Below, piece by piece: positions 1 through 9,386 of a stretch of DNA of 64,000 nt. The notes below the pieces were generated by a model. The model did not search any database, was not told the DNA's origin, and saw nothing but the letters and a program-made list of their open reading frames with translations. Position numbers and translations under genes: made by a program. The stretch's first letter is position 1; each line of letters opens with the position of its first letter. This stretch comes from Caballeronia fortuita (lineage in GTDB: Bacteria > Pseudomonadota > Gammaproteobacteria > Burkholderiales > Burkholderiaceae). The stretch covers positions 1 to 64,000 of the forward strand of contig NZ_FCNX02000015.1 in NCBI RefSeq assembly GCF_001544835.2, read 5' to 3'.

Positions 1-11
1 GCGTGGCTCGT

Positions 12-150
12 TGGTTCAGCACCAAATAGCTCCAGCCCGCTTCGCGGCCGATGGGTTAGTTGGGTTGCGAGCGCGCTCGCGTCCCATCGGTTTCCCTCGC
101 ATACCCGACGGCAGCGCGCAGCGCTGTGCCGAAACTGTTTGGTGCTGAAC
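12..150. repeat. Inverted-repeat-bounded non-coding segment
   Basis: Perfect 15-bp inverted arms lie at 12-26 (TGGTTCAGCACCAAA) and 136-150 (its reverse complement) around about 109 bp of GC-rich DNA with no convincing gene. The layout resembles a miniature mobile element or a dispersed intergenic repeat, but no target-site duplication is evident. The copy number elsewhere in the genome cannot be seen here. Confidence 0.5.
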
Positions 151-298
151 CAGTGCGCTCAAAGTAATGGCAAGTCAGACCGTGCGCGATCCAAGCCCGC
201 TTAGGTGTTTGAGGGCACTCTTTAGGCGAGTGCCGCCGTGGACGAGAGAACTACCCAAACTGCGTGTGACCGCGGGCCTGAAAAAGCTGCTTTCTTTG

Positions 299-330
299 CC
301 TACTTTCTTTGCAGCAGCAAAGAAAGTAGG
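299..330. repeat. Perfect 14-bp stem-loop
   Basis: The arms CCTACTTTCTTTGC (299-312) and GCAAAGAAAGTAGG (317-330) are exact reverse complements around the loop AGCA. The hairpin sits directly before the 96-bp tandem repeats, and I believe similar hairpins recur between genes in Burkholderia-type genomes (from memory, not checked). It has no U-tract, so it is more likely a REP-like element or mRNA stabiliser than a terminator. Confidence 0.6.
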
Positions 331-640
331 TGCCGCCCCGCACAGGGGCAACGCTAATAGACCAACACGAATATGGGATCCGGCGAATCGAAGCGATCAA
401 CACCGCCGCGAAGAAATCGGCCAAACTGCCGCCCCGCACAGGGGCAATGCTAATAGACCAACACGAATATGGGATCCGGCGAATCGAAGCGATCAACACC
501 GCCGCCAAGAAATCGGCCAAACTGCCGCCCCGCCCAGGAGCAACGCAAATAGACCAACACGAATACGGGATCCGGCGAATCGAAGCGATCAACACCGCCG
601 CCAAGAAATCGGCCAAACTGCCGCCCCGCCCAGGGGCACA
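331..640. repeat. 96-bp tandem repeat, three units plus a partial fourth
   Basis: Units begin at 331, 427, 523 and 619, each exactly 96 bp apart and starting TGCCGCCCCGC. The first two differ at only a few positions and the third is slightly more diverged (CCCAGGAG for CACAGGGG). Because 96 is divisible by three, the array stays open in several frames on both strands and produces spurious repetitive ORFs. Those lack a plausible start, so I treat the array as non-coding. It lies just beyond the 3' end of the neighbouring histidine kinase gene. Confidence 0.75.
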
Positions 641-683
641 GCCAACAAACCGTCACGACCCCGGAATCCGGCAAAAAAAGAAC

Positions 684-2699
684 TCACGCACCCAAATCAC
701 CTTCCCCGGCGATCAACCCCAAAATCCCCCGCCGAAGCTCCGCCGGGCTAACCGGCTTCGAAAGCACATCCTGCTCGCAAGCCAACGGCACGATACTCGC
801 CGCCGGCTCGCCGGTCACAACAAGACACGGACAAGGCCGCCCGAGCCGCGACGCCCCGAGCATCGCCACTTCCCGCGCAGTCTTCGCATCGCGCAGCCGA
901 AAATCGGTAATGATCAGATCCGGAAACCGCTCGATATCGCCAAGGATCGTCCGGAACTCCTCGAAGCTCGCGGCGGAATCGTAGAGCACGCCCCATTGCG
1001 ACAACAGCGCTTCGGTCGACGCCCGCACGAGACCATCGTCCTCCACGAGCAGCACGTAACGTCCCTTCAGGTGCGCCATTTCCGCCGCTTCCGAACGCGC
1101 CGGCGCGCGCGCCGACGGCGTGTCGGGCGAAGGTCCGCACAGCGGCATTTCGAGCGAGAAACGCGAGCCGCGTCCTTCGGTCGACTTCAGTTCGATGCGA
1201 TGCTGATCGAGCATCGACATCACCGCATTCACGATCGACAGCCCGAGGCCAAGCCCCTTGTCGCGATCCTGCTCGGGATTGTCGACCTGAAAGAACGGCT
1301 GGAAGATCGCATCGAAGTAATCGGCCGGTATGCCGATGCCGTTATCCAGCACGTCGATGCGCGCACGCGTCGCGGAGCGCACCACGCCGACGATCACCGT
1401 CGGCTTCGACGTCTTGCCCGAATCCGCGTACTTGATGCCGTTCGACACGAGATTGGCAACCGCGCGGCAAAGCCAGTGCGCATCGCTCCTCACGCAGACG
1501 ACGTCGTCCTTCGGCAGCCGCACGCGCAGTTCGACACCGCGGCTCATCGCGAACGGACGCAATTGCTCGATGGCTTCCTCGACGGTCTGCCGCACGTCGA
1601 ACACGTGATAGCGCGGCACCACGCGCCCCGATTCCAGCCGCGACAGATCGAGCACCGCGTTCAGAAGCCGCGCAAGAATCACGGACGAACGCCCGCACTC
1701 GTTGATGAGCCGCTCGGCCTGATCGAACTCGCCATTGCGGATCGCTTCGGCGGCGGCCTGCAGGAAAAGGTTGAGCGCGTGCATCGGCTGGCGCAGGTCA
1801 TGCGTCGCGGCGGCGAGGAAGTTGGACTTTTCGCGGCTCGCCGTTTGCGCGGCGATCATCTGCTGTTCGCGCAATGCGAGCAGCGCGTTGGTCTTGTTTT
1901 CCTGATCCTTCTTCGACACCTCCAGTTCGCGGTTCTTGCGCCCGAGCGAGACGTTCGCGGCGCGCAACTCGTCGTTCAGCGACGCGAGCGCGCGCTCCGA
2001 GCTATAGCGCTCGCGCGAGACGCGCTCCGCATGCGTGCAGACGCCGTGCCCCACGACCACGACGTTGAACATATAGAACAGCCCCGCGAAGAAATCCTCG
2101 GGGTTGAGCAGATGAATGGTGACCTGCAACACGACGATCGACGCCAGCGTGATGATGCCGGCCGTCAGCGCGACGCGCGAGCGCAGATAGAAGAAGCTGA
2201 ACTGGAAGAACAGCGCGAGACACAGCCCGATGAAGTGCTGCGTGTAGTTATACGGCGCGGGCGTGATTGCGACCATCGCGAGAATCAGGCAGAGCAGCCC
2301 ATAGATGCCCGTGAGGATGATGCGTTGCGCGGTCGCGTGCGAGCGGAACGACGGCCGCAATACCAGCACGCCGACGAAAAACAGCAGCGCGATGCCCGCG
2401 AAACGCAGCGCGAGAATGCTGGACAAGCGCGAATCGAGCGCCTGATTGCCGCGCGCGAAGCTGAAATCCCACCATAGAAAGCACGTCCAGATGGCGAGCG
2501 CGAGCAGCGTCGATGCGCGACGGAACGCACAGAAGCGCTGGCTATGATCGTCGAGGAACTGCGCCTCGAGCGCGGGATCGGAGAACGGCGCCGGTATCGA
2601 CAGATTGCGCACCAGACTCGCGCCGGCCTCACGCGCGGCCGCGAGAAGAATTCCTGGATTGCGCACGCCGGCGGCGCGTTGCGGTACGGCCATCTTCAT
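684..2699 (-). CDS. Membrane hybrid sensor histidine kinase with C-terminal receiver
   Basis: This 671-residue protein is a probable inner-membrane sensor kinase. Residues about 60-210 hold several hydrophobic segments without a large periplasmic loop. A coiled coil leads to a HisKA domain with the phosphoacceptor in ATHDLRQPMH (His about 300). An HATPase_c domain follows, with an N-box (NLVSNGIKYA), DNGIGIP and GLGLGLSIV. A receiver domain of about 120 residues ends the protein; it has the acidic pair in LLVEDD, the phosphoacceptor Asp in IITDFRL and the conserved Lys in LSKPVS. The RQP variant after the His is common in soil-bacterial hybrid kinases. No response regulator gene is adjacent, so the output partner is unknown. 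The start is the ATG at 2699; another in-frame ATG lies two codons downstream. Confidence 0.88.
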   Translation of the reverse strand: MKMAVPQRAAGVRNPGILLAAAREAGASLVRNLSIPAPFSDPALEAQFLDDHSQRFCAFRRASTLLALAIWTCFLWWDFSFARGNQALDSRLSSILALRFAGIALLFFVGVLVLRPSFRSHATAQRIILTGIYGLLCLILAMVAITPAPYNYTQHFIGLCLALFFQFSFFYLRSRVALTAGIITLASIVVLQVTIHLLNPEDFFAGLFYMFNVVVVGHGVCTHAERVSRERYSSERALASLNDELRAANVSLGRKNRELEVSKKDQENKTNALLALREQQMIAAQTASREKSNFLAAATHDLRQPMHALNLFLQAAAEAIRNGEFDQAERLINECGRSSVILARLLNAVLDLSRLESGRVVPRYHVFDVRQTVEEAIEQLRPFAMSRGVELRVRLPKDDVVCVRSDAHWLCRAVANLVSNGIKYADSGKTSKPTVIVGVVRSATRARIDVLDNGIGIPADYFDAIFQPFFQVDNPEQDRDKGLGLGLSIVNAVMSMLDQHRIELKSTEGRGSRFSLEMPLCGPSPDTPSARAPARSEAAEMAHLKGRYVLLVEDDGLVRASTEALLSQWGVLYDSAASFEEFRTILGDIERFPDLIITDFRLRDAKTAREVAMLGASRLGRPCPCLVVTGEPAASIVPLACEQDVLSKPVSPAELRRGILGLIAGEGDLGA

Positions 2700-2938
2700 G
2701 CTCGCTCACGGAATCGGGTTATCTACTTTAGGCCAAGGCGGTCATACAAATACGCCTTTTTTTAGCGATCGGCCGTTCCGACCGGAAATTATTGCGGATT
2801 CTTGGGGCGAGACGGGCGAGAGAAGGAGGGGAGAGTGTCGATCGGCGAGCGTTCGGAATTCATCGCCCGCCGATTCGAAGGACAGCCACATCGAATGCCC
2901 CCCGCACGACGACGAGGGTGTCTTGCACTTGCGACCGC

Positions 2939-3097
2939 TCAGCTTTTTGGCTTGGCCTTGGTGGTGCGCTTCGTGACCTGCATTTCCTTCGCGCCCGCAG
3001 ACTTCGTGGACGATGCCTTGCTGCCGGCTGTTTTCTTGCGGCTCGACATTTCCGTTTCAGCGGGCTGGCTTGCTTGTGCCTTGCGTGGGGATGGCAT
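2939..3097 (-). CDS. Small Lys/Ala/Ser-rich basic protein
   Basis: A 52-residue protein starting MPSPRKAQ, with a strong Shine-Dalgarno (AAGGAGG) eight bases before the ATG at 3097. An upstream in-frame start at 3133 has no such site. The composition is dominated by Lys, Ala, Ser and Thr, ending in a basic TKRTTKAKPKS tail, with no hydrophobic segment. It is probably disordered. The tail recalls histone-H1-like nucleoid proteins, but this rests on composition only and I do not recognise a family. Confidence 0.6.
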   Translation of the reverse strand: MPSPRKAQASQPAETEMSSRKKTAGSKASSTKSAGAKEMQVTKRTTKAKPKS

Positions 3098-3256
3098 GAT
3101 GACCTCCTTCAGTATGTGTCCATATCGACACATTGATAACCATAGGATGCGCCCAGCCGGTATTCAAGACATGTGCAGCCCGCGCGCAACGCATCGGCGC
3201 AAGAAACTTCTGAGAGCGAAGCATTTCGGTCGACGCACGTTCGGCAAGCAGCGCGA

Positions 3257-6076
3257 TCAGCGGATGAGCTTCAGCCCCGCCGGCAGCGTTTCGCCAAACA
3301 CGCGCCCTTCGTCGGCGCGATCGAGTGCGACGGTCTCGCGCACCATCGCGATCCACGCGTGCGCCGCGCCCATCGTCTCGAGGCGCTGGACGACTGCGGC
3401 GCGGGCATCGTCGGGAAGATCGCGCGAACGGTCGCCGGTCATGCGGGCGATCTGCACGGCGGCGAACGCGGCGGGATCGACCTTCTTCCAGTCGAGCGCG
3501 AGGATCGCATCGAGCCAGCCGACGGCGACATCGGGCGGCACCACGCCATGCGCGCTGCCGTAGAAGGGCGCGCGCGCGCCGATGCGCCCGAGCGCCCACC
3601 AGCTTTGCACGCTCTCCGAAGGCTTCCTGAGCCGCGTGAGCAGCCATTCGCCGACTTCGATCTTGCGCTCGACCGGCACGCGTTCCAGCGACGCCGCAAG
3701 CCGCACCATGTCCTCGTAACCCGCGCGCGCCGCGCCCGCCGCCCGGCGATAGCGGCTCGTGCCGGGCGGCTGGAGCACGAAGGCCATGTCCTCGAGCAGC
3801 TTCAGTTGCGCCGCTTCAGGCAGGCCGCCCGCCGCGCGCCGCCAGAGCGTCCACCACTCGGACCAGATCTGGCTTTCGTTGCTGTACTGGATGCCCTGAT
3901 CGAAGAGCGCCCACAACTGCTCGACGCGCCACTCGTCGAGTGGATGCCCGAAGCCCGGACGCATGCAGTAGCCCGCGAGATTGAGCCACGTGCGCTCGTG
4001 ATCGGCGCTGCGGCGGCGCTTCTTCGCGCGTTCGAAAAGCGCGCCGAACAGCTCGCGCAACAGCGCGATGTCCCAGGTATCGCGCGCGCCGAGCGTCTGT
4101 TCGAGTTGCGCACGCAGGCGTTTGACTTCTTTCGGCCCGACATCGTGCGACTTCGCGCCGAACGTGCGGTCGATCAGTTCGATGGCCTTCGGCAGCGCCG
4201 GATGCGATTGGCTTGCCGCGTCGTCGGCCGGGGATGTTTCGCGGCGCAACTGGAATTCGAGCAGCCAGCGCTGCGTGGGATCGTCGACGGCGATGCAGTG
4301 CATCTCCAGCGTGCCGACCTCGGTGAGCGAGGTCGTCAGCTGGACCGCCGTTTCGCGCGCCCGGCCTTTACCGGCGGCGTGCGGATCGACTACGGTCGCG
4401 ATCGGCGGCAGGCGGACGAAATCGCCCGATGCCGACGCGAGATTCGCGAGCGCGCCCGCCTCGAACGCCGTCTCCGACACCGACGACGCCAGATGGAACC
4501 GCACCGGCGCGCCGAGCGTGAGCGCGAACGTGCGATCGGCCAGATGAATCGGCTGGCCTTCCTCGGTTCCGCGCGGCAGCACGCAAACGGCACGCGTCAC
4601 ATCGGAAGCGGCGTTCGCATCGTCTTCGAGCAGCAGGAAAAAGCTGCGCGCCGAGCCGCCGCCGATCTTCGGCGCATGGCCCGCGCGCGCGAGCGCATAG
4701 GCGACCGCACCGCGCGCCACCGCGACATCGGGGTCGCCGTTCGCGAGCACATTGACGGCTTCGCCGCGCCAGCCGGACAGCGTATCGGCGATCCGGCGCG
4801 CGAGCGGCGCGGCGCGAAACACGCCACCGTTCAACAACAAGGTGTCCGGAATGGCGAGCGTTTCGGAGCCTGTTTCGGCGAGGCCGAGCGCCTTGTGCGC
4901 TTCGCCCGCGTGCTGGCCGAGGAACGCTGCGATGTGCCGCGTGATGGCCGCATCGCTCGCATACGGCAGCCCGAATTCGACGATGCCGCCGCGCGCGCCG
5001 TTTCGTAAACGACCCGGCCGATCGCTCGCCGCGACCATCGGAAAGAAGCCCTCGACGATGATCCGCTCGATCTCGTCGCGGGTTATGTCCGCCGAACGTG
5101 CACCGCCGATCAGCTTCGCGCCCGCGCCGAGCAGCGTGATCGACGTGGATTCGGGCGAGCTGTCGCCGAGCAATTGCTCCTTCGCCGCGCGGCAGCGTTC
5201 GACGAGTTGCGACAGACGCGCCGCCGAAAGCCGCGTATCGCCGCCCGCGAGCCGCTTCTCGACGAGATGCGCGAGCGCGAGGTCCATGTTGTCGCCGCCG
5301 AGCATCAGATGGTTGCCCACGCCGATGCGCGTCAGTTCGGGCTCGCCGCCGTTCATCGCGACCTGGATGAGCGTGAGGTCGGTCGTGCCGCCGCCGACGT
5401 CGACGATCATCACGAGCCGCGTCGCCTGCAAATCGTCCGCGAGCGTCGCGCGATGATGAAACAGCCAGTCATAGAACGCGGCCTGCGGTTCTTCCAGCAG
5501 CCGCAGCTTTTCGAGCCCGGCCATGCGCGCGGCTTCGAGCGTCAGCGCGCGCGCGCCTTCGTCGAACGAGGCGGGCACGGTGAGCACGACGTCTTGCGCG
5601 TCGAGTGGTGCATCGGGAAAGCGCTCGTTCCACGCGGCGTGGACGTGCGCCAGATAGCTCGCGCTCGCGATCACGGGCGAGATTTTTTCGACGTCGTCGC
5701 CCGCGCCCCACGGCAGGATGGGCGCGAGGCGATCGACCGCCGCGTGCGACAGCCAGCTTTTCGCGCTGGTCACGAGCCGCCCCGGCACCTGCGCGCCGAG
5801 CATCCGCGCAAATCGGCCGATGACGGCGGGCGCTTCCATCTCGCCCCACGGCAATTGCAGGTCTTCGGAGCGGAGTTCGCCCGGCGCGAAGTGATAGCGC
5901 AGCGAGGGCAGGAGCGGCAACGCGGCGACTTCGCCCGCGCCGACGAGCTGATCGATATCGAACACGCGGATATCGTCCGAGCCGGTCTGCGCATACGCGA
6001 CGACCGTGTTGCTCGTCCCGAGATCGATGCCGACGCTGTACCGCGCGCCCGCCGCCTTCCTGTTGCGCGCGGACAC
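3257..6076 (-). CDS. Large Hsp70-family protein with long C-terminal extension
   Basis: A 939-residue Hsp70/DnaK-related ATPase. The phosphate-1 loop GIDLGTSNTVVAY is near residue 16 and phosphate-2 (VDVGGGTTDLTL) near 223, so the actin-like nucleotide fold looks intact. The middle is poorly similar to a DnaK substrate-binding domain. The last 300 or so residues are helical and Trp/Arg-rich, which I believe matches the DUF3731 region of some bacterial Hsp70 proteins. It is about 300 residues longer than DnaK, has no DnaK EEVD-like tail and no DnaJ or GrpE neighbour. The GTG start directly abuts the TAA of the preceding Hsp70 gene, so translational coupling is likely. The client and function are unknown. 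Confidence 0.85.
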   Translation of the reverse strand: MSARNRKAAGARYSVGIDLGTSNTVVAYAQTGSDDIRVFDIDQLVGAGEVAALPLLPSLRYHFAPGELRSEDLQLPWGEMEAPAVIGRFARMLGAQVPGRLVTSAKSWLSHAAVDRLAPILPWGAGDDVEKISPVIASASYLAHVHAAWNERFPDAPLDAQDVVLTVPASFDEGARALTLEAARMAGLEKLRLLEEPQAAFYDWLFHHRATLADDLQATRLVMIVDVGGGTTDLTLIQVAMNGGEPELTRIGVGNHLMLGGDNMDLALAHLVEKRLAGGDTRLSAARLSQLVERCRAAKEQLLGDSSPESTSITLLGAGAKLIGGARSADITRDEIERIIVEGFFPMVAASDRPGRLRNGARGGIVEFGLPYASDAAITRHIAAFLGQHAGEAHKALGLAETGSETLAIPDTLLLNGGVFRAAPLARRIADTLSGWRGEAVNVLANGDPDVAVARGAVAYALARAGHAPKIGGGSARSFFLLLEDDANAASDVTRAVCVLPRGTEEGQPIHLADRTFALTLGAPVRFHLASSVSETAFEAGALANLASASGDFVRLPPIATVVDPHAAGKGRARETAVQLTTSLTEVGTLEMHCIAVDDPTQRWLLEFQLRRETSPADDAASQSHPALPKAIELIDRTFGAKSHDVGPKEVKRLRAQLEQTLGARDTWDIALLRELFGALFERAKKRRRSADHERTWLNLAGYCMRPGFGHPLDEWRVEQLWALFDQGIQYSNESQIWSEWWTLWRRAAGGLPEAAQLKLLEDMAFVLQPPGTSRYRRAAGAARAGYEDMVRLAASLERVPVERKIEVGEWLLTRLRKPSESVQSWWALGRIGARAPFYGSAHGVVPPDVAVGWLDAILALDWKKVDPAAFAAVQIARMTGDRSRDLPDDARAAVVQRLETMGAAHAWIAMVRETVALDRADEGRVFGETLPAGLKLIR

Positions 6077-7969
6077 TTACAGGCCCATGCCCTGATCCGC
6101 GCCAGCGTTCGGGCCGCCGCGCACGTCGAACTCGACCTTCCAGCGCTCGGACGAGCCGCGCGGAATCGCTTCGAGTTCGAGCGTGCCCGCTTCGGTCACG
6201 CGCGCATGCAGCTTGACCGGCACGACTTCGCCCGGCGTGCGCCCTTCGGGCGGCAGCGATGCTTCGATCTCCTCGAGCTCCTGCAATTCGTCCGGCTGCC
6301 AGTATTCGAGCAACGTGCCGACCTGATCCTGCCTGCGCACCGACGAGCCGAAGAAGCGGAAATGCACCGGTTCCCCGACGACGAGCCCGAATTCCTGCGC
6401 GGGCAAAGCGGCGTCCGTGCCTTCCTCCATGCCGAACGGCGCGACGCACAGCGCCTGCACGGGCGGCTCGAGTCCGGGCACGGCCGGCATCGCCGATTCG
6501 ACCGCGACGTAGTACGCGCGCGCCGTGCCGCCACGGATGCGCACGCCGCGGCCGCGCCGCACGTAGCCGTAATAGGCCGCGCCGCGCGCCACCGCGAGAT
6601 CGAGATCGGCGCCTTCGAGCAGACGCGCGGGCGGCGCGTTCTCGGATGCGAGCCACGCGTTGAGCGTCGACATGACGCGCTCGACGAGCAGCGTCGACTT
6701 GAACACGCCGCCGTTGAAGAGCACGGCGGTCGGATGCAGCATCGTCGCGCCTTGCGGTGCCTGATGCTCCAAGCCTTCCACTTCCGCGAGCGCGGTCACC
6801 TGACGCCCGAGGAACGCGGCAAGATGGCGCGTGACGGCGGCGTCTTGCGCATACGGCAGACCGAGCTGTGTGAGACCGGCGCGCGCACGCGAAACGGGGC
6901 GCGCGGCGGCATCGACTTGCGGGAAAAAGCCTTCGAGCAAGATTTGCGTGAGTTCGGCGCGCGTGAGTTCCGTGCGCAGCGACCCGCCGATCAGCTTCGA
7001 GCCGCGGCTCGGCACGACGAGCGGCACGGCATCGACGGACGGATCGGACAGCAGCGTTTCCTTCGCCGATCGGCACGCGTAGGTGAGGGCGCGCAACTGC
7101 CACGGATCGGGCTGCGTGCCCGCCTGTGCGAGCTTGCGCGCGACGGTATGCGCGAGCGCGAGGTCCATGTTGTCGCCGCCGAGCAGGATGTGCTCGCCGA
7201 CCGCCACGCGATGCAGCTCCAGATTGCCTTCGCGCTCGACGACCGCGATCAGCGAGAGATCGGTCGTGCCGCCGCCGACATCGACGACGAGAATCACATC
7301 GCCCACTTTGACCTGCTTGCGCCAGCCGCCCGACGACTTCTGGATCCAGCTATAAAGCGCGGCCTGCGGTTCTTCGAGCAGCGTCATGCGCGTGTAGCCG
7401 GCCGCGGCCGCCGCTTCGGCGGTGAGTTCGCGCGCGGCGGGATCGAAGGACGCGGGAATCGTCACGGTGACGTCCTGCTGATCGAAAGGCGCATCGGGAT
7501 GTGCGTGATTCCACGCCTCGCGCAGATGCGTCAGATAACGCACCGAGCTTTCCATCGGCGATACGCGCTCGACTTCCTCGGGCGCATCGGACGGCAGGAT
7601 CGCCGCGCGCCGATCGACGCCCGGATGGCACAGCCAGCTTTTCGCGCTGGAGACGAGGCGGATCGGCGTGCCCGCGCCACGGCTTCGCGCGAGATCGCCG
7701 ACGATGAACCTGCGCTCCTGCGTCCACGGCAGCGTGAGATCTCCAGGTGCGAGTTCGTTCTCGTGCGGCAGATAAAGGAACGAGGGCAGGAGATCGCGCT
7801 CTTCGGCCGCGCCCGGCGCGGTCAGTTGCGCGATGGGGAGCACGCGTTGCGCGGTCTTTTCGCCGTCGCTCGCGCTCATGTCGACGTAGGAGAGCGCGCA
7901 GTGCGTCGTGCCGAGATCGACGCCGATCGAATAGCGCGCCTGAGTGTCGTTCGATTGAATGTCGCTCAC
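6077..7969 (-). CDS. Hsp70-family protein (second paralogue)
   Basis: A 630-residue DnaK-related ATPase, second gene of a three-gene operon. Phosphate-1 (GVDLGTTHCALSY, about residue 17) and phosphate-2 (VDVGGGTTDLSL, about 218) are intact. It shares many segments with the 939-residue protein downstream (SAKSWL, VTIPASFD, LLEEPQAA, LLGGDNMDLALAH), so the two arose by duplication. It lacks the long C-terminal extension. The GTG start at 7969 overlaps the TGA of the DUF2760 gene in a GTGA arrangement, implying coupled translation. It is probably a specialised cytoplasmic chaperone or ATP-dependent switch and clearly not the housekeeping DnaK. Confidence 0.87.
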   Translation of the reverse strand: MSDIQSNDTQARYSIGVDLGTTHCALSYVDMSASDGEKTAQRVLPIAQLTAPGAAEERDLLPSFLYLPHENELAPGDLTLPWTQERRFIVGDLARSRGAGTPIRLVSSAKSWLCHPGVDRRAAILPSDAPEEVERVSPMESSVRYLTHLREAWNHAHPDAPFDQQDVTVTIPASFDPAARELTAEAAAAAGYTRMTLLEEPQAALYSWIQKSSGGWRKQVKVGDVILVVDVGGGTTDLSLIAVVEREGNLELHRVAVGEHILLGGDNMDLALAHTVARKLAQAGTQPDPWQLRALTYACRSAKETLLSDPSVDAVPLVVPSRGSKLIGGSLRTELTRAELTQILLEGFFPQVDAAARPVSRARAGLTQLGLPYAQDAAVTRHLAAFLGRQVTALAEVEGLEHQAPQGATMLHPTAVLFNGGVFKSTLLVERVMSTLNAWLASENAPPARLLEGADLDLAVARGAAYYGYVRRGRGVRIRGGTARAYYVAVESAMPAVPGLEPPVQALCVAPFGMEEGTDAALPAQEFGLVVGEPVHFRFFGSSVRRQDQVGTLLEYWQPDELQELEEIEASLPPEGRTPGEVVPVKLHARVTEAGTLELEAIPRGSSERWKVEFDVRGGPNAGADQGMGL

Positions 7970-8550
7970 AGTTCCACCTCCGCGGGCGCGACGATGCTCG
8001 CATCATGCGACGGCGCGAGCTTCGGCAGGCGCGTGTCCTCGACCTTCCAGCCGCGATGGCTGATGCTGCCCGAAAACGGCGCCTTGCCGACGACGTTGCC
8101 CGTCAGACGCACGGCGCTCGCATCGAAACCTTCCTGCAGCGTGATGCGGCTGCCTTCGGCCTCGCTGCGCACCGGCTTGATCGTGAAATGCTCGCGCAGC
8201 ACGGTGCGGCAGCCGTCGTGCACGAGGCGGGCGGCCGCGCCGATATCGGCGTCGCTGTAATTGACGATGTCTTCTTCGACGAAATCGATGAAACGCGCAT
8301 CGCGCTGCAGAAGGCCGAGCAGTTGCAGCGCGGCGACCGGGCTCGCTTCCTTCAGCGCGGACGGCGCGGGCTGGACCGGCTGCACGGGCGCGGCGGCGGG
8401 CTTCGGCGCTTCGGCCTTGAAGTCAGGCGCTTCAGGCGCTTCGCGCAGGCGCTGCACGCGGCCCGCGAACGCGGCATTGCCCAGAATGCCGAAGAAGGCG
8501 CCGAAGGCAATGCCTAGCCTGCCGAAAAAGCCTGGATTCATGTCGGTCAT
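7966..8550 (-). CDS. DUF2760-domain protein
   Basis: A 194-residue protein, first gene of the operon with the two Hsp70 proteins. The start at 8550 (MTDMNPGFFGRLG) is chosen for an AGGAG Shine-Dalgarno eight bases upstream; the frame stays open further but with no signal. Residues 8-28 form a hydrophobic segment, followed by a Pro/Ala-rich linker (about 40-65). The C-terminal domain contains a region like RDARFIDFVEEDI and ends in VEL. The pairing of DUF2760 with Hsp70 proteins makes the family call likely. The N-terminal segment suggests membrane anchoring, possibly recruiting the Hsp70 pair. Function unknown. Confidence 0.75.
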   Translation of the reverse strand: MTDMNPGFFGRLGIAFGAFFGILGNAAFAGRVQRLREAPEAPDFKAEAPKPAAAPVQPVQPAPSALKEASPVAALQLLGLLQRDARFIDFVEEDIVNYSDADIGAAARLVHDGCRTVLREHFTIKPVRSEAEGSRITLQEGFDASAVRLTGNVVGKAPFSGSISHRGWKVEDTRLPKLAPSHDASIVAPAEVEL

Positions 8551-8829
8551 GTAATGCTCCTGTAGGCCGCGCGAGGACGACCCTATCCTCGGGCGGCGCG
8601 GGTGGCCGGTGTTCGGTGCCGTATCGGCGGGAGTGTTGCCGGGAATGTCTGCCGTGCGGCTTTCAGAGAAGGCACGAGAAAACGCCAACGGCCTTTATAC
8701 CGTATCCCGATATTGTCCATGAAGTCGCGCGCCGGCCGGAAAAACGCACCGGACGGCTCGCGCGTCGGCGGGCCTCATTCTCGCGGTTTGCGCCGCCAAG
8801 TCAAGGCGCGGCGGGCTGGCGCGCGGGCT

Positions 8830-9315
8830 TTACGCCTTGTAGCCGATCTTGCGCAGCAGGTCGTGACGCCACTTCACGTCTTCGGCCGTTTCGACGCCGA
8901 GCGGCGGCAGCCCGTCGACCACGCCGACGATTCCGCGTCCCTGATCCGTCTGCGCGACGAGCACCTGCGTCGGATTGGCGGTCGCGCAGAAGATGCGGCA
9001 GACTTCCGGCACGGCCTTCACGGTATTGAGCACGTTGACGGGAAAGAAGCCATCGCCGAGCACGATGATGAAGCTATGCCCCGCGCCGATGTTCTGCGCG
9101 TTGTGAGCGGCCATCGCGACGCAATCCTCGTCCGTGCCCGATGTCCGCACGAGCCGCTTGCCCGACGCCTCGCAGAACGCGAGCCCGAAGCGGATGCCGG
9201 GCACCGCGCCGACGAGCGCCTCGTGCAGATCCTCGACTGTCTTGATGAAGTGCGACTGACCGAGGATGAAGTTGGTGTTCTCGGGCTTGTCGATGGCGAT
9301 GGCGAGCAGTTCCAT
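8830..9315 (-). CDS. Adenosine-specific kinase family protein
   Basis: A 161-residue cytosolic protein starting MELLAIAIDKPEN. Its length and segments such as NFILGQSHFIKTVEDL, FGLAFCEASG and IGAGHSFIIVLGD match the small adenosine-specific kinase family (PF04008), assigned largely from structural work. The start at 9315 is preceded by CGGAGACCCGCC; the open frame upstream to 9609 has no family features. The biological role of this family is poorly established. No purine genes lie nearby and it appears to be a single-gene unit. Confidence 0.8.
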   Translation of the reverse strand: MELLAIAIDKPENTNFILGQSHFIKTVEDLHEALVGAVPGIRFGLAFCEASGKRLVRTSGTDEDCVAMAAHNAQNIGAGHSFIIVLGDGFFPVNVLNTVKAVPEVCRIFCATANPTQVLVAQTDQGRGIVGVVDGLPPLGVETAEDVKWRHDLLRKIGYKA

Positions 9316-9386
9316 GGCGGGTCTCCGGTGCGCGCTGGAGATTCCATGGTAGGCGCTTTTACGCGCGCAGCTTTCACGCGCAGCTT

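Noticed and set aside
331..640. CRISPR-like array
   Set aside because: The whole 96-bp unit is repeated without unique spacers and no cas genes are nearby.
167..751. Repetitive open frames on both strands across the 96-bp array
   Set aside because: They arise because the repeat unit is a multiple of three; no start signal, domain or sensible composition supports a protein.
330..2477. 715-codon plus-strand frame
   Set aside because: It is antisense to the well-supported histidine kinase and has shadow-type Arg/His-rich composition.
3173..8260. Plus-strand frames of 611 and 1028 codons
   Set aside because: Antisense shadows of the two Hsp70 genes, whose motifs are intact on the minus strand.
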